From: Acidobacteriota bacterium
Lineage (GTDB): Bacteria > Acidobacteriota > Vicinamibacteria > Marinacidobacterales > Marinacidobacteraceae
Direction of reading: 5' to 3'
Assembly (NCBI GenBank): GCA_022822745.1
Contig: JAJEAO010000093.1
Span: 1 to 63,822, forward strand
Length of the DNA stretch: 63,822 nucleotides
How positions within the stretch are numbered: the stretch's first letter is position 1; every line of letters begins with the position of its first letter. A program made the position numbers and the translations under genes. Below the pieces are notes generated by a model. That model saw only the letters and a list, made by a program, of their open reading frames with translations, searched no databases and was not told the DNA's origin. This document shows positions 17,191 to 24,711 of this stretch, piece after piece.

Positions 17191-18989
17191 GGGGCGGGAT
17201 TATCCGGACATCGCCCGTCGGCGCCCGTCGCAGCCTCCTCGGCTCGGGTCGTGAAGCGGGCGGCGCGGAGACGGTTCAGGACAGCGGCGATTTCGTGGCG
17301 ACGCGGGCGGGCGAGACGGCCCGGGTGGCGGCCGGCGCGGCCGTCGGCAGTGAGGGCGTCCACGCCGTCGCGGTCGAGCCGGTCCTCGAGGGCGTCGAGA
17401 AGCGCCGGCAGGGCGAGGCCGGCGTGGTCCGCGGCGGCGAGGGCGACCGCGCGGCCCGCGGCGCGGGTCTGGCTCGCCGAGAAGAGCTGCTCCACGGCGC
17501 GGAGATCCACTTCCGACTCGCCGTACTGGAGCGTCTCGCGACGCCGGGCGCGGATGCGGGGGCGGCCCCGGCGGCCCGACGGGTCCAGGCTCGCCGGGAC
17601 CGGCGTCCTTCGGGCGTCGTCGAAGCGGCCCGGCGCCGCCTCGCGGGCGCGGCGGGTGGGAAGCGCGGCGGCGACCTCGCGGGCGCGGGCGGTGACTTCG
17701 CGGGCGTGGAACTCCTCGAGCTGGATCACCGTGTCGGCGACATCGAAGTAGTCCCCCGACCCGCCCATGACGATCACCGTGGACACGCCGCGGCGCCGAT
17801 GGAGTTCGCGCACCCGGTCGAGGAACGGGACGATCGGCTCGGCGTCGCGAGCCACCAGCGCCTGCATCCGCGCATCCCGGATCATCAGGTTCGTGGCCGA
17901 GGTGTCCTCGTCGAGGAGGAGGACCGTCGCGCCGGACTCGAGAGCTTCCATGATGGCCGCCGCCTGGCTCGTGCTGCCGCTCGCGTTCCGGGTCGAGAAG
18001 CGTTCCGTGCGCCGGCCGCCGGGGAGTTCGCGAAGGAAGGGGCTCACGTCCACGCTCGCGACCGACCGCCCCTCCTCGGCGCGGATCGTGACCGCGTCGG
18101 GCAGGGTCACGACGCGCTCGCGGCCGTCGCCGGGGATGTGGGGCGCGACCGCCCGGGCGAGCGCTTGCAGCAGCGTGGACTTGCCGTGGTAGCCGCCGCC
18201 GACGATGAGCGTGACCCCTTCGGGGACGCCCATCCCCGGGATCCTGCCCCCGTCGGGCAGGTCGAGTTCCACCCGGACCGAGGGTGGGCTGCGAAAGGGA
18301 ACGGCTTCCTCCGTCGCGAGGGGTCGGCCGGTGGCGCCGTGGGCGCGGGGCAGGATCGCCCCGTCGGCGATGAAGGCCACCAGCCCCCGCTCGGCGAGCT
18401 GCGAGCGCAGGCGCTCCTGGGTCTCGACATCCCGGACGAAGGCGTCCGCCTCTCCCGGAGGGAGGTTCGCGGCGACGAGGGCGGCGCGGGCGATCCGCGG
18501 CAGCTCGCGGATGAGGAGGTCGGCCGCCCGGCGGCCGAGGATCCGGCGCCCGGCCGCGGGGAGCCCCACTTCGAGACGCGCTTCCACGGCGCCCGGCTCG
18601 AGGGGCAGGCCGGAGGCCCCGAGGACGACCGCCGAGCGCTCCAGAACCTCCTGTCGCCCCGAAGCGATGGCGATCTCTCCGCTCCGGCCCGAGCCGATCC
18701 GGGTCCGGGGCGCCGCCCGGGCCACGCGCCGGGCGAGGAAGTCGCCGAGGGCGATCCGCCGGACGGGAGTCGCGTGGAGGAACGGGTCGAAACCGGCGGC
18801 GCCGGGGTCGAGCCGCAGCCGGAGCCGGGACGGCGGAGCGAACGGGTCGCGGGCGATGCGGTCGAGGAACAGCGTCAGGCCGGGCTCGACGCGCCACCCT
18901 CCCCGGAGCGAGCGGTAGGCGGGGTACCCCCGGCCATCGAGCCGGCGGCAGGCCTCGCCGAGACCGGATCTCAACCCGGCGCGAGCCAC
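17187..18989 (-). CDS. Predicted ATPase of the ABC class (PF09818 family)
   Basis: A 600-residue cytoplasmic protein. The Walker A region is GGGYHGKSTLLQALARAV, the ABC-like signature region RNASGSTSQAAAIMEALE is followed by Walker B LLLDEDTSATNLMI, and VIVMGGSGDYFDVADTVIQL follows. These are the hallmarks of the stand-alone ABC_ATPase family, whose members are not transporters and whose role is unknown. Length is as usual for the family. It starts at GTG 18989. The downstream amidohydrolase overlaps it by 4 nt, which ties a cytoplasmic ATPase to an exported hydrolase in one transcript. Confidence 0.87.
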   Translation of the reverse strand: MARAGLRSGLGEACRRLDGRGYPAYRSLRGGWRVEPGLTLFLDRIARDPFAPPSRLRLRLDPGAAGFDPFLHATPVRRIALGDFLARRVARAAPRTRIGSGRSGEIAIASGRQEVLERSAVVLGASGLPLEPGAVEARLEVGLPAAGRRILGRRAADLLIRELPRIARAALVAANLPPGEADAFVRDVETQERLRSQLAERGLVAFIADGAILPRAHGATGRPLATEEAVPFRSPPSVRVELDLPDGGRIPGMGVPEGVTLIVGGGYHGKSTLLQALARAVAPHIPGDGRERVVTLPDAVTIRAEEGRSVASVDVSPFLRELPGGRRTERFSTRNASGSTSQAAAIMEALESGATVLLLDEDTSATNLMIRDARMQALVARDAEPIVPFLDRVRELHRRRGVSTVIVMGGSGDYFDVADTVIQLEEFHAREVTARAREVAAALPTRRAREAAPGRFDDARRTPVPASLDPSGRRGRPRIRARRRETLQYGESEVDLRAVEQLFSASQTRAAGRAVALAAADHAGLALPALLDALEDRLDRDGVDALTADGRAGRHPGRLARPRRHEIAAVLNRLRAARFTTRAEEAATGADGRCPDNPAP

Positions 18990-19078
18990 ATCGGGAGCGC
19001 GGGATGCGCGGGCGAGAACGGGGTCACCGGGCTGTTATCGTACCGAGCGGTCCGCATCGTACGGGGAGGCCGCGGGGA

Positions 19079-19210
19079 GAAGCCGGTGGAGTCACGGGGT
19101 GTTCGAACCGGGAAGCCGGTGGCGTCACGGGGTGTCCGAACCGGGAAGCCGGTGGAGTCACGGGGTCTTCGAACCGGGAAGCCGGTGGAATCACGGGGTG
19201 TTCGAACGGG
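19079..19210. repeat. Four tandem 33-bp repeats upstream of desaturase
   Basis: Units at 19079-19111, 19112-19144, 19145-19177 and 19178-19210 are nearly identical. Each contains GCCGGTGGAGTCACGGGGT followed by the palindrome TTCGAA, and CCGGT...ACCGG arms that can pair. The array ends 22 nt before the desaturase ATG, in the 243-nt gap after the divergent ATPase gene. In the desaturase frame it would read as repeats of TGKPVESRGVR, but no start codon precedes it, so it is most likely non-coding leader DNA. Confidence 0.88.
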
Positions 19211-19232
19211 GAAGCGCGCCCGGTCCTACTGG

Positions 19233-20192
19233 ATGGACCACACCCGGGATCTTCGCGCCCGGCTCGAGGCCGCCGTCCCGAAGGACGCGCTGCGCCGTCT
19301 GCATCGGCGCGAGTCCGGGAGGCACTTCCTCGTCCTCGCCTGGCAGCTCGCGCTGCTGTTCGGCGCCGGCGCCGTCGCCTTCGGCAGCGCCGCCTGGTGG
19401 GCGTGGATCCCGGCATCCGTCGTCATCGGCCTCACGGCGTTCAACTTCACGGTGATGCTCCACGAGGTCGTCCACGCCGCGGTCTTCCCGGCCGGAGGAC
19501 GGCGGGCCTACCAGGTGCTGCGCCACCTCTACGCCTTCCCCAGCGGGATCTCGGCAACACAGTTCACCCGGTGGCATCTCGAACACCACGCCCAGCTCGG
19601 GGACGCCGAAGCCGACCCCAAGCGGCACTGGCTGACGCCGAAGCGCAACGCGCGGTGGTTCAAGGCGCTCTACCTGACGCCCGCCCTGATCCCGATCTAC
19701 TTCCGCGCCGCGCGGCGCGAGGCGGCTCGCTATCCGGACTTCGTTCGCCGCCGGATCGCCCTCGAGAGGCGGCTGACGCTGATCGGCCACGCCGCCATCG
19801 CCGGACTCCTGCTCTGGACCGGCGGTCCGGGAGCGATGCTCCGGGTCTGGCTGATCCCGCTGTTCGTGGTCTTCCCGGTCGCCTTCACCGTGAACCGCCT
19901 GGGGCAGCACTACGACATCGTTCCCGGGGATCCGGCGCGCTGGGGCAGCGTCCTGCGCCCGTCGAGGGTCCGGGATGTGGCGTTCCTGTGGTCCGGGTAC
20001 CACCTGGAGCACCACTACTTTCCCCGAGTCCCGTTCTACAACCTGCGCGCGCTGCACCTGCTGCTGCGTCCGTTCTTCGACGAGATCGGGGTGCGTCCGA
20101 CCAGCTACGGGCGTCTGCTCTGGCAGTGGTTCGTCCGCAACCGGGCGCCTCACACCGACTGGAACGCCGGATCGCCGGCGAGCGGGGTCTGA
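19233..20192 (+). CDS. Membrane fatty-acid desaturase/hydroxylase
   Basis: A 319-residue integral membrane di-iron enzyme. The three histidine boxes are visible: HEVVH near residue 78, HLEHH in TRWHLEHHAQL, and HLEHH in GYHLEHHYFP. Hydrophobic helices lie before box 1 (residues 32-75) and between boxes 2 and 3. It should insert a double bond or hydroxyl into membrane lipid acyl chains using O2 and an external electron donor. The ATG at 19233 is chosen as the first start after the tandem repeats; its ribosome-binding site is weak. The cold-shock-domain gene follows after 16 nt. A carotenoid or sterol-type substrate cannot be excluded. Confidence 0.87.
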   Translation: MDHTRDLRARLEAAVPKDALRRLHRRESGRHFLVLAWQLALLFGAGAVAFGSAAWWAWIPASVVIGLTAFNFTVMLHEVVHAAVFPAGGRRAYQVLRHLYAFPSGISATQFTRWHLEHHAQLGDAEADPKRHWLTPKRNARWFKALYLTPALIPIYFRAARREAARYPDFVRRRIALERRLTLIGHAAIAGLLLWTGGPGAMLRVWLIPLFVVFPVAFTVNRLGQHYDIVPGDPARWGSVLRPSRVRDVAFLWSGYHLEHHYFPRVPFYNLRALHLLLRPFFDEIGVRPTSYGRLLWQWFVRNRAPHTDWNAGSPASGV

Positions 20193-20208
20193 CCCCGGGA
20201 GGGAAACG

Positions 20209-20475
20209 ATGACGAGCCTGACCGAAGGCGTCGTGAAGTGGTACGACCGTCGCCGGGGCGAGGGATTCATCCAGCGCCGCGAAGGTCCGGATGTCCACGT
20301 CCCGGCGAGCGCGCTGCTCCGGGTGCCCGGCGGCTTCCTCGTCGAGGGACAGGCCGTCGAGTTCGAACTCCTGCCGATCCCGGGAGGATTCCGGGCCCGG
20401 GAGGTCCGGCTGACGGAAGCTCCGCAGCCGGGGGCCGAGGGCTCTTCCGGCCGGGGCGAGACGCCCCGAACCTGA
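20209..20475 (+). CDS. Divergent cold-shock-domain protein
   Basis: An 88-residue protein whose first 65 residues match a single cold-shock (OB-fold) domain (EGVVKWYDRRRGEGFI then DVHVPASAL). The start is set by the strong GGGAGGG ribosome-binding site at about 20198-20204. The RNA-binding motif RNP1, normally KGFGFI, is RGEGFI. RNP2, normally VFVH, is VHVP, so two nucleic-acid-stacking aromatics are lost. A charged tail of about 20 residues follows. It is 16 nt downstream of the desaturase and is probably cotranscribed, which would suit a membrane or temperature response, but this is inference. Confidence 0.78.
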   Translation: MTSLTEGVVKWYDRRRGEGFIQRREGPDVHVPASALLRVPGGFLVEGQAVEFELLPIPGGFRAREVRLTEAPQPGAEGSSGRGETPRT

Positions 20476-20499
20476 CCCCTCGCAGCCGAAGGATCGGGA

Positions 20500-20838
20500 T
20501 CAGAACCGGGAGAGCGCCTCCTCCTCGGTCGGGGTGATCGTGAGGATCTGGTTGAACCCGCTGATCTTGAACACCTCGAAGATGTGATCCTTCATCGAGC
20601 AGAGCACGAGTTTCCCCGAGGCCTTGGACAGTGTCTTGGCGAGGATCAGGAGAACCCGCATCCCGGTGCTGTTGATGTAGTCGAGCCCCTCGAAGTTCAT
20701 CACGATGCGGGTCGCGGCGTCGGGGCCGGTCACCCGGGCCATCACCGCCTGCTCGAAATCACTGGCGGTCCGCGTGTCGATGCGACCGGCGGGAGAAAGA
20801 ACCAGGACGCCGTCCTTGGTCGCTTCGCTGACATTCAT
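20500..20838 (-). CDS. STAS-domain anti-sigma-factor antagonist (RsbV/SpoIIAA-like)
   Basis: A 112-residue single STAS domain. The phosphorylatable serine is Ser57 in DYINSTGMRVLL, the standard site used by the partner RsbW-type kinase. In its unphosphorylated form it should bind the kinase and release whatever the kinase holds. The cognate kinase gene lies 20 nt upstream on the same strand. No sigma-factor gene or PP2C phosphatase is present nearby, so the output of the switch is elsewhere or is not a sigma factor. It is the last gene of the 26.0-20.5 kb operon. Confidence 0.9.
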   Translation of the reverse strand: MNVSEATKDGVLVLSPAGRIDTRTASDFEQAVMARVTGPDAATRIVMNFEGLDYINSTGMRVLLILAKTLSKASGKLVLCSMKDHIFEVFKISGFNQILTITPTEEEALSRF

Positions 20839-20858
20839 GAAGGTTGCTCCTCCTGACT

Positions 20859-21299
20859 CTACCCGTCCAGGGTGCGGGTGAGGATAACGCGGTTTCGATC
20901 CCCCACGCGCTCGTAGCGGGTGTCGGACATGAGGGATCGTACGAGAAAGACGCCGAGCCCGCCGATCGGACGCTCGGTGAGCGGCAGGCTGGTGTCGGGA
21001 ACGGGAGCCTCGACGAAGGGGTCGAAGGCTGCTCCGGAGTGCTCGATCACGACCCTGACCTCGGCGGGGTCGCAGTGGACCTCCAGGTGGACCGGGACCG
21101 GGCCGCCATCGCGCGAAGCGTAGAGGATGATGTTCGTGATCAGCTCGTCGATGGCGAGACTCACGCGCTGCGCGAAGCCCGGCTCCACGCCGTTCGCTCC
21201 CGCAAACGCCTCGACCTCCTCGACGAGGCGGCTGAGCGCCTGGACATCGGCGGCGAAGTCGCGGATGAGGCTGACTGCGCCGGCGGCCTTCGATGCCAT
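20859..21299 (-). CDS. RsbW-like serine kinase/anti-sigma factor
   Basis: A 146-residue GHKL ATPase of the RsbW/SpoIIAB type. The N-box is SLAIDELITNIILYA, and the glycine-rich ATP lid reads RPIGGLGVFLVRSLMSD. It should phosphorylate the STAS protein encoded just downstream and sequester a target when not bound to it. It sits 26 nt after the transglutaminase stop in a gene string without other promoters visible, which suggests that the switch is made together with the peptide-modification enzymes upstream. Confidence 0.88.
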   Translation of the reverse strand: MASKAAGAVSLIRDFAADVQALSRLVEEVEAFAGANGVEPGFAQRVSLAIDELITNIILYASRDGGPVPVHLEVHCDPAEVRVVIEHSGAAFDPFVEAPVPDTSLPLTERPIGGLGVFLVRSLMSDTRYERVGDRNRVILTRTLDG

Positions 21300-21325
21300 A
21301 CTGCCTCCGCTCCCGGAATCTGGCG

Positions 21326-22234
21326 TCAGGCCCCGGCGCCGGCCGGGTCGGCGCCGCGGGCTGTCTCGTCTTCGGAGTCGAGCGCGACGATGTTAACGGT
21401 CACGTCGAGACTCTGCCGCGCCACGCCCCGAAACGTGCCCCGCGTCGGCGGGACATCCCGGTAGTCGCGGCCGCGGGCCACCCGGATGTGCCGATCCGCG
21501 GCGACCGTGTTGTTCGTGGGATCGGCGGGCAGCCACCCCATCCCGGGCAGGAAGCACTCGAGCCACGCGTGCCCGGCGCTCGCCATGCGCCGCTCGCAGG
21601 CCCCGGCGCGGGGGAAGAGATAGCCCGAGACGTACCGGGAGGGGATGCCCCATGGCCGAAGGATGGTCGCCATGATGTGGGTGAAGTCCTGGCAGACGCC
21701 GCCGCCCCGCTCGATCGCATCGTCCATGGGGGAGTCCACGCCGGTCGCGCCGGGAGTGAAAGGGAGAGCCGCGTGGAGCCCGGCGTTCACCTCCCGGATC
21801 GTCGCCAGCGGGGTCTCGCCGCGCTCGATCCCGTGCTCGTCGAGAAAGTCGGCGAGCGCCGGCGTCGGGGTCGTCAGCGGCGTCGGGAACAGCCAGTGCC
21901 ACATGCCGGTGGACTCGAGGGCCCGGAGTTCGTCCCACGACGGCCCCGGACCGGAGGGGAGGACGGGGGGGCGGTGGACGACCCGCGAGCGCGCGGCGAT
22001 GACGAGTTCGGCGTGCTCGCCGGGAATGTCGAAGAAGCAGGCGGCGTTGCCGAACGGATCCCGGAAGGGGGAGAGCTCCGCCGCGGGTCGGGTCGTCAGC
22101 GAGAAGGACTCGACGTGCTGGGCCTCGTCGCGCATCGGCTCCAGGTAGAGCGTGAGCACCGCCTCGCGCACCGGCTCCGAATAGCGGAACCGGGTGATGT
22201 GCTCGATCTCGTACCGGGTTCCGGTGGCGCTCAT
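21326..22234 (-). CDS. Transglutaminase-like protease of the ATP-grasp/alpha-E cluster
   Basis: A 302-residue protein with an N-terminal beta domain (YEIEHITRFRYSEPVREAVL) and a transglutaminase core. The catalytic triad positions are visible: Cys in GGVCQDFTHIMATIL, His in SAGHAWLECFLPGMGW and Asp in PADPTNN. Proteins of this type occur with circularly permuted ATP-grasp and alpha-E proteins and are thought to hydrolyse or transfer amide bonds of a small peptide made by the cluster. It starts 13 nt after the alpha-E gene stop, with no signal peptide. Cytoplasmic action is expected. Confidence 0.9.
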   Translation of the reverse strand: MSATGTRYEIEHITRFRYSEPVREAVLTLYLEPMRDEAQHVESFSLTTRPAAELSPFRDPFGNAACFFDIPGEHAELVIAARSRVVHRPPVLPSGPGPSWDELRALESTGMWHWLFPTPLTTPTPALADFLDEHGIERGETPLATIREVNAGLHAALPFTPGATGVDSPMDDAIERGGGVCQDFTHIMATILRPWGIPSRYVSGYLFPRAGACERRMASAGHAWLECFLPGMGWLPADPTNNTVAADRHIRVARGRDYRDVPPTRGTFRGVARQSLDVTVNIVALDSEDETARGADPAGAGA

Positions 22235-22247
22235 CGGGACCCCGTTG

Positions 22248-23222
22248 CTAGCCCATCCGGAGCGCCTGATCGGCGGAGTAGGCGATGTAGCGCCGAACGA
22301 TCTGGTCGTGCAGATCCCGCGCGATCGCCCGGACCTGCGCGAGCGTCGTCTCGAAGAGATCCTCCCCGGCGGAGCTGTACGCGAGGACCGAGCGCAACCG
22401 CCCGGCGAGCCGATGCGGCGGCGCGAGCGGATGCCGGCCGCCCCCGACCGGATCGATGCGTCGGAGGCCGACCCGGAGCATCTCGGCGCCGAACCGGAGC
22501 GAGTGCGGGGACCGCGGCTCGAAGAGCAGGAACCGCATGACCTGCCTCGGCTCGATGAGCGCCGTGTGGTGCTTGCAGTAGGGCTCGAAGCTGGCGCAGC
22601 TCCGCAGCAGCAGGGTCCAGTCGAGTCCGTCGTCGTCGGCCCCGAGCGCGGGGCGGTGCGCCTCGAGGATCGCGGCGGTGAGCTGGATCCGCTCGATGAA
22701 CCGCCCGAGACGGATGAAGTCCCAGGCCAGCCCGTGGCGCAGACTGTTGTCCGTGATCCCCCGGAACAGGTAGATGGCGGCCGAGGTGTCCTTGTAGAAG
22801 TTCTGCGGCTCGTCGCTCCACACGGAGAGGATCTCGGTGTCGCGCAGCTTGAGCCACGACCGGTTCAGCCGCGACCACATCTCCGAGGTGAGTTCCTGGC
22901 GAACCTGGCGGGCGTTTTCCCGCGCCCGGGCCCACAGGGACCGAACCGAACCGGGGTTGTCCGCCTCGAAGGTCATGAAGTCGGCGAGGGCGAACGCGTC
23001 GGCGAGCAGGAAGTTCTCGTCGGCGGCGTCGGCGAAGAAATCGAACCGGCCGGGCGGCTCGACATCGAGCGCGCGGAAGAGCCGCCGCCATCCACGGGCG
23101 ACGGCCGCCGCCGGATGGTCGGCCAGCGAGCCGACCTGGACATCGAGCAGGCGCGCCGTCTGGTCGGCGCGTTCGAGGTACCGACTCATCCAGTAGAGGT
23201 TGTCGGCGACGCGGGCGAGCAT
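22248..23222 (-). CDS. Alpha-E domain protein (DUF403)
   Basis: A 324-residue all-helical protein. The N-terminus MLARVADNLYWMSRYLERAD is diagnostic for the alpha-E family, which always accompanies circularly permuted ATP-grasp proteins. The ATG at 23222 lies 5 nt after the ATP-grasp stop. Its biochemical role is unknown. By context it may bind the peptide product, or act as a second ligase component with the ATP-grasp enzyme. The C-terminal part (DQIVRRYIAYS) also matches the family, so the gene is complete. Confidence 0.92.
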   Translation of the reverse strand: MLARVADNLYWMSRYLERADQTARLLDVQVGSLADHPAAAVARGWRRLFRALDVEPPGRFDFFADAADENFLLADAFALADFMTFEADNPGSVRSLWARARENARQVRQELTSEMWSRLNRSWLKLRDTEILSVWSDEPQNFYKDTSAAIYLFRGITDNSLRHGLAWDFIRLGRFIERIQLTAAILEAHRPALGADDDGLDWTLLLRSCASFEPYCKHHTALIEPRQVMRFLLFEPRSPHSLRFGAEMLRVGLRRIDPVGGGRHPLAPPHRLAGRLRSVLAYSSAGEDLFETTLAQVRAIARDLHDQIVRRYIAYSADQALRMG

Positions 23223-23227
23223 GCCGG

Positions 23228-24691
23228 TCAGCCGTCCTCGACGTCCACGATCCAGGCGTCCTTGGAGCCGCCTCCCTGGGAGGAGTTCACGACGAGGCTG
23301 CCCTTCCTGAGCGCCACCCGGCAGAGCCCGCCGGGGACGATGTCGGTGCGCTCTCCGGTCAGGATGAACGGACGCAGATCCACGTGTCGGGGTTCGATGC
23401 GCCGGCCGATCAGACAGGGGGCCCGCGACAGCGCCAGGGTGGGCTGCGAGATGTAGCTCGCCGGGTCGGCCTTCAGCGACTCGGCGAATTCGGCGCGCTC
23501 CGCCCTGGTGGCGTGCGGCCCCACGAGCATCCCGTAGCCGCCGGACTCGCCCACCAGCTTCACCACGAGCCTGTCGAGGTTGTCCAGCGTGTACTGGAGG
23601 CCCTCGGGCTCGCGGCACAGGTTCGTCGGAACGTTGGCGAGCAGCGGCTCCTCGTCGAGGTAGTAGCGGATCATGCGGGGGACGTAGGCGTACACCCCCT
23701 TGTCGTCGGCGACGCCGGTGCCCGGCGCGTTCGCGATGACGACCCGGCCGGCGCGGAAGGCGTGGAACAGGCCGGGGACGCCCAGCACGGAGTCCGGGCG
23801 GAAGGTGAGCGGATCGATGAAATCGTCGTCGATCCTCCGGTAGATCACGTCCACCCGGCGCAGTCCTTCCGTGGTCCGCATGAACACCCGCTCGTTGTGG
23901 ACGAGGAGGTCGCGGCCCTCGACCAGTTCGATCCCCATCTGACGGGCGAGGAAGGCGTGCTCGTAGTAGGCCGAGTTGTACACGCCGGGCGTGAGCAGGA
24001 CGATCGTCGGATCGGGCACGTGCGGCGGCGCCAGCGACGCCAGCATCCCGAGGAGCAACTGGCTGTACTGCTCCACGTCCCGGACCCTCGACCGCCGGTA
24101 GCGGCGGGGCATGCTCCGCTTCAGCGCGTCCCGGCAGGCGAGCATGTAGCTGACGCCGGAGGGCACCCGCAGGTTGTCCTCGAGCACGGCGAAACCATCG
24201 TGGGTCCGCACCAGGTCGCTGCCGCAGATCGAGACGTACACGTCGTGCGGCACCGGCAGGTCCCGCATCTCGATGCGGTAGTGCTTGCTCCCGTAGATCA
24301 TGTCGGCGGGAACGACGCCGTCGCGCAGGATCAGCCCCCGGTGGTAGATGTCGTGGAGGAACAGGTTGAGCGCCCGGATGCGCTGCTCGAGGCCGCGCGC
24401 GACCTCGTCCCATTCGTCGCCCCGGACCATGCGCGGCAGGCAGTCGATCGGGAAGACCCGCTCGATCGTCTGCTCGTCGCCGTACACCGTGAACGTGATG
24501 CCTTCATGCAGGAACGAGCGCGTCACCCGCTCCTGGATCCGCTGGAGTTCTTCCGGCGGCGTCGCGCTCAGCGTGGCGTGGAACTCGGCGCAGTGCTCCC
24601 GCGGCTGCCCGTCCTCCTCGAACATCTCGTCGTAGAAGGTGGAGTCGAAGTCGTAGCGGTCGAAGGCCGGACTCGTGGCCGCGCCGCCCAT
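23228..24691 (-). CDS. Circularly permuted ATP-grasp ligase
   Basis: A 487-residue protein of the circularly permuted ATP-grasp family (formerly DUF404/DUF407). Landmarks are FPIDCLPRMVRGDEW, VFMRTTEGLRRVDVIYRRID, DDDFIDPLTFR, ANAPGTGVADDKGVYAYVP and the C-terminal NSSQGGGSKDAWIV. It is predicted to form amide bonds in an ATP-dependent way, probably on a small peptide or amino acid. The ATG at 24691 has GGGGAAGG upstream. It is the second gene of the operon, 20 nt behind the exported PLP enzyme, and is followed by alpha-E and transglutaminase genes as in many bacteria. Confidence 0.92.
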   Translation of the reverse strand: MGGAATSPAFDRYDFDSTFYDEMFEEDGQPREHCAEFHATLSATPPEELQRIQERVTRSFLHEGITFTVYGDEQTIERVFPIDCLPRMVRGDEWDEVARGLEQRIRALNLFLHDIYHRGLILRDGVVPADMIYGSKHYRIEMRDLPVPHDVYVSICGSDLVRTHDGFAVLEDNLRVPSGVSYMLACRDALKRSMPRRYRRSRVRDVEQYSQLLLGMLASLAPPHVPDPTIVLLTPGVYNSAYYEHAFLARQMGIELVEGRDLLVHNERVFMRTTEGLRRVDVIYRRIDDDFIDPLTFRPDSVLGVPGLFHAFRAGRVVIANAPGTGVADDKGVYAYVPRMIRYYLDEEPLLANVPTNLCREPEGLQYTLDNLDRLVVKLVGESGGYGMLVGPHATRAERAEFAESLKADPASYISQPTLALSRAPCLIGRRIEPRHVDLRPFILTGERTDIVPGGLCRVALRKGSLVVNSSQGGGSKDAWIVDVEDG

Positions 24692-24711
24692 GGGAGCCTT
24701 CCCCGGGACGA

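Noticed and set aside
19079-19210. tRNA-like GGTTCGAAC motif in the tandem repeats (minus strand)
   Set aside because: The T-loop-like string is followed by A where a pairing C is needed, the T-stem does not pair, and no anticodon arm is present. They are simple tandem repeats.
20500-21299. Sigma-factor regulon control locus
   Set aside because: Only the STAS and kinase genes are present; no sigma factor or PP2C phosphatase is adjacent, so the output is left open.
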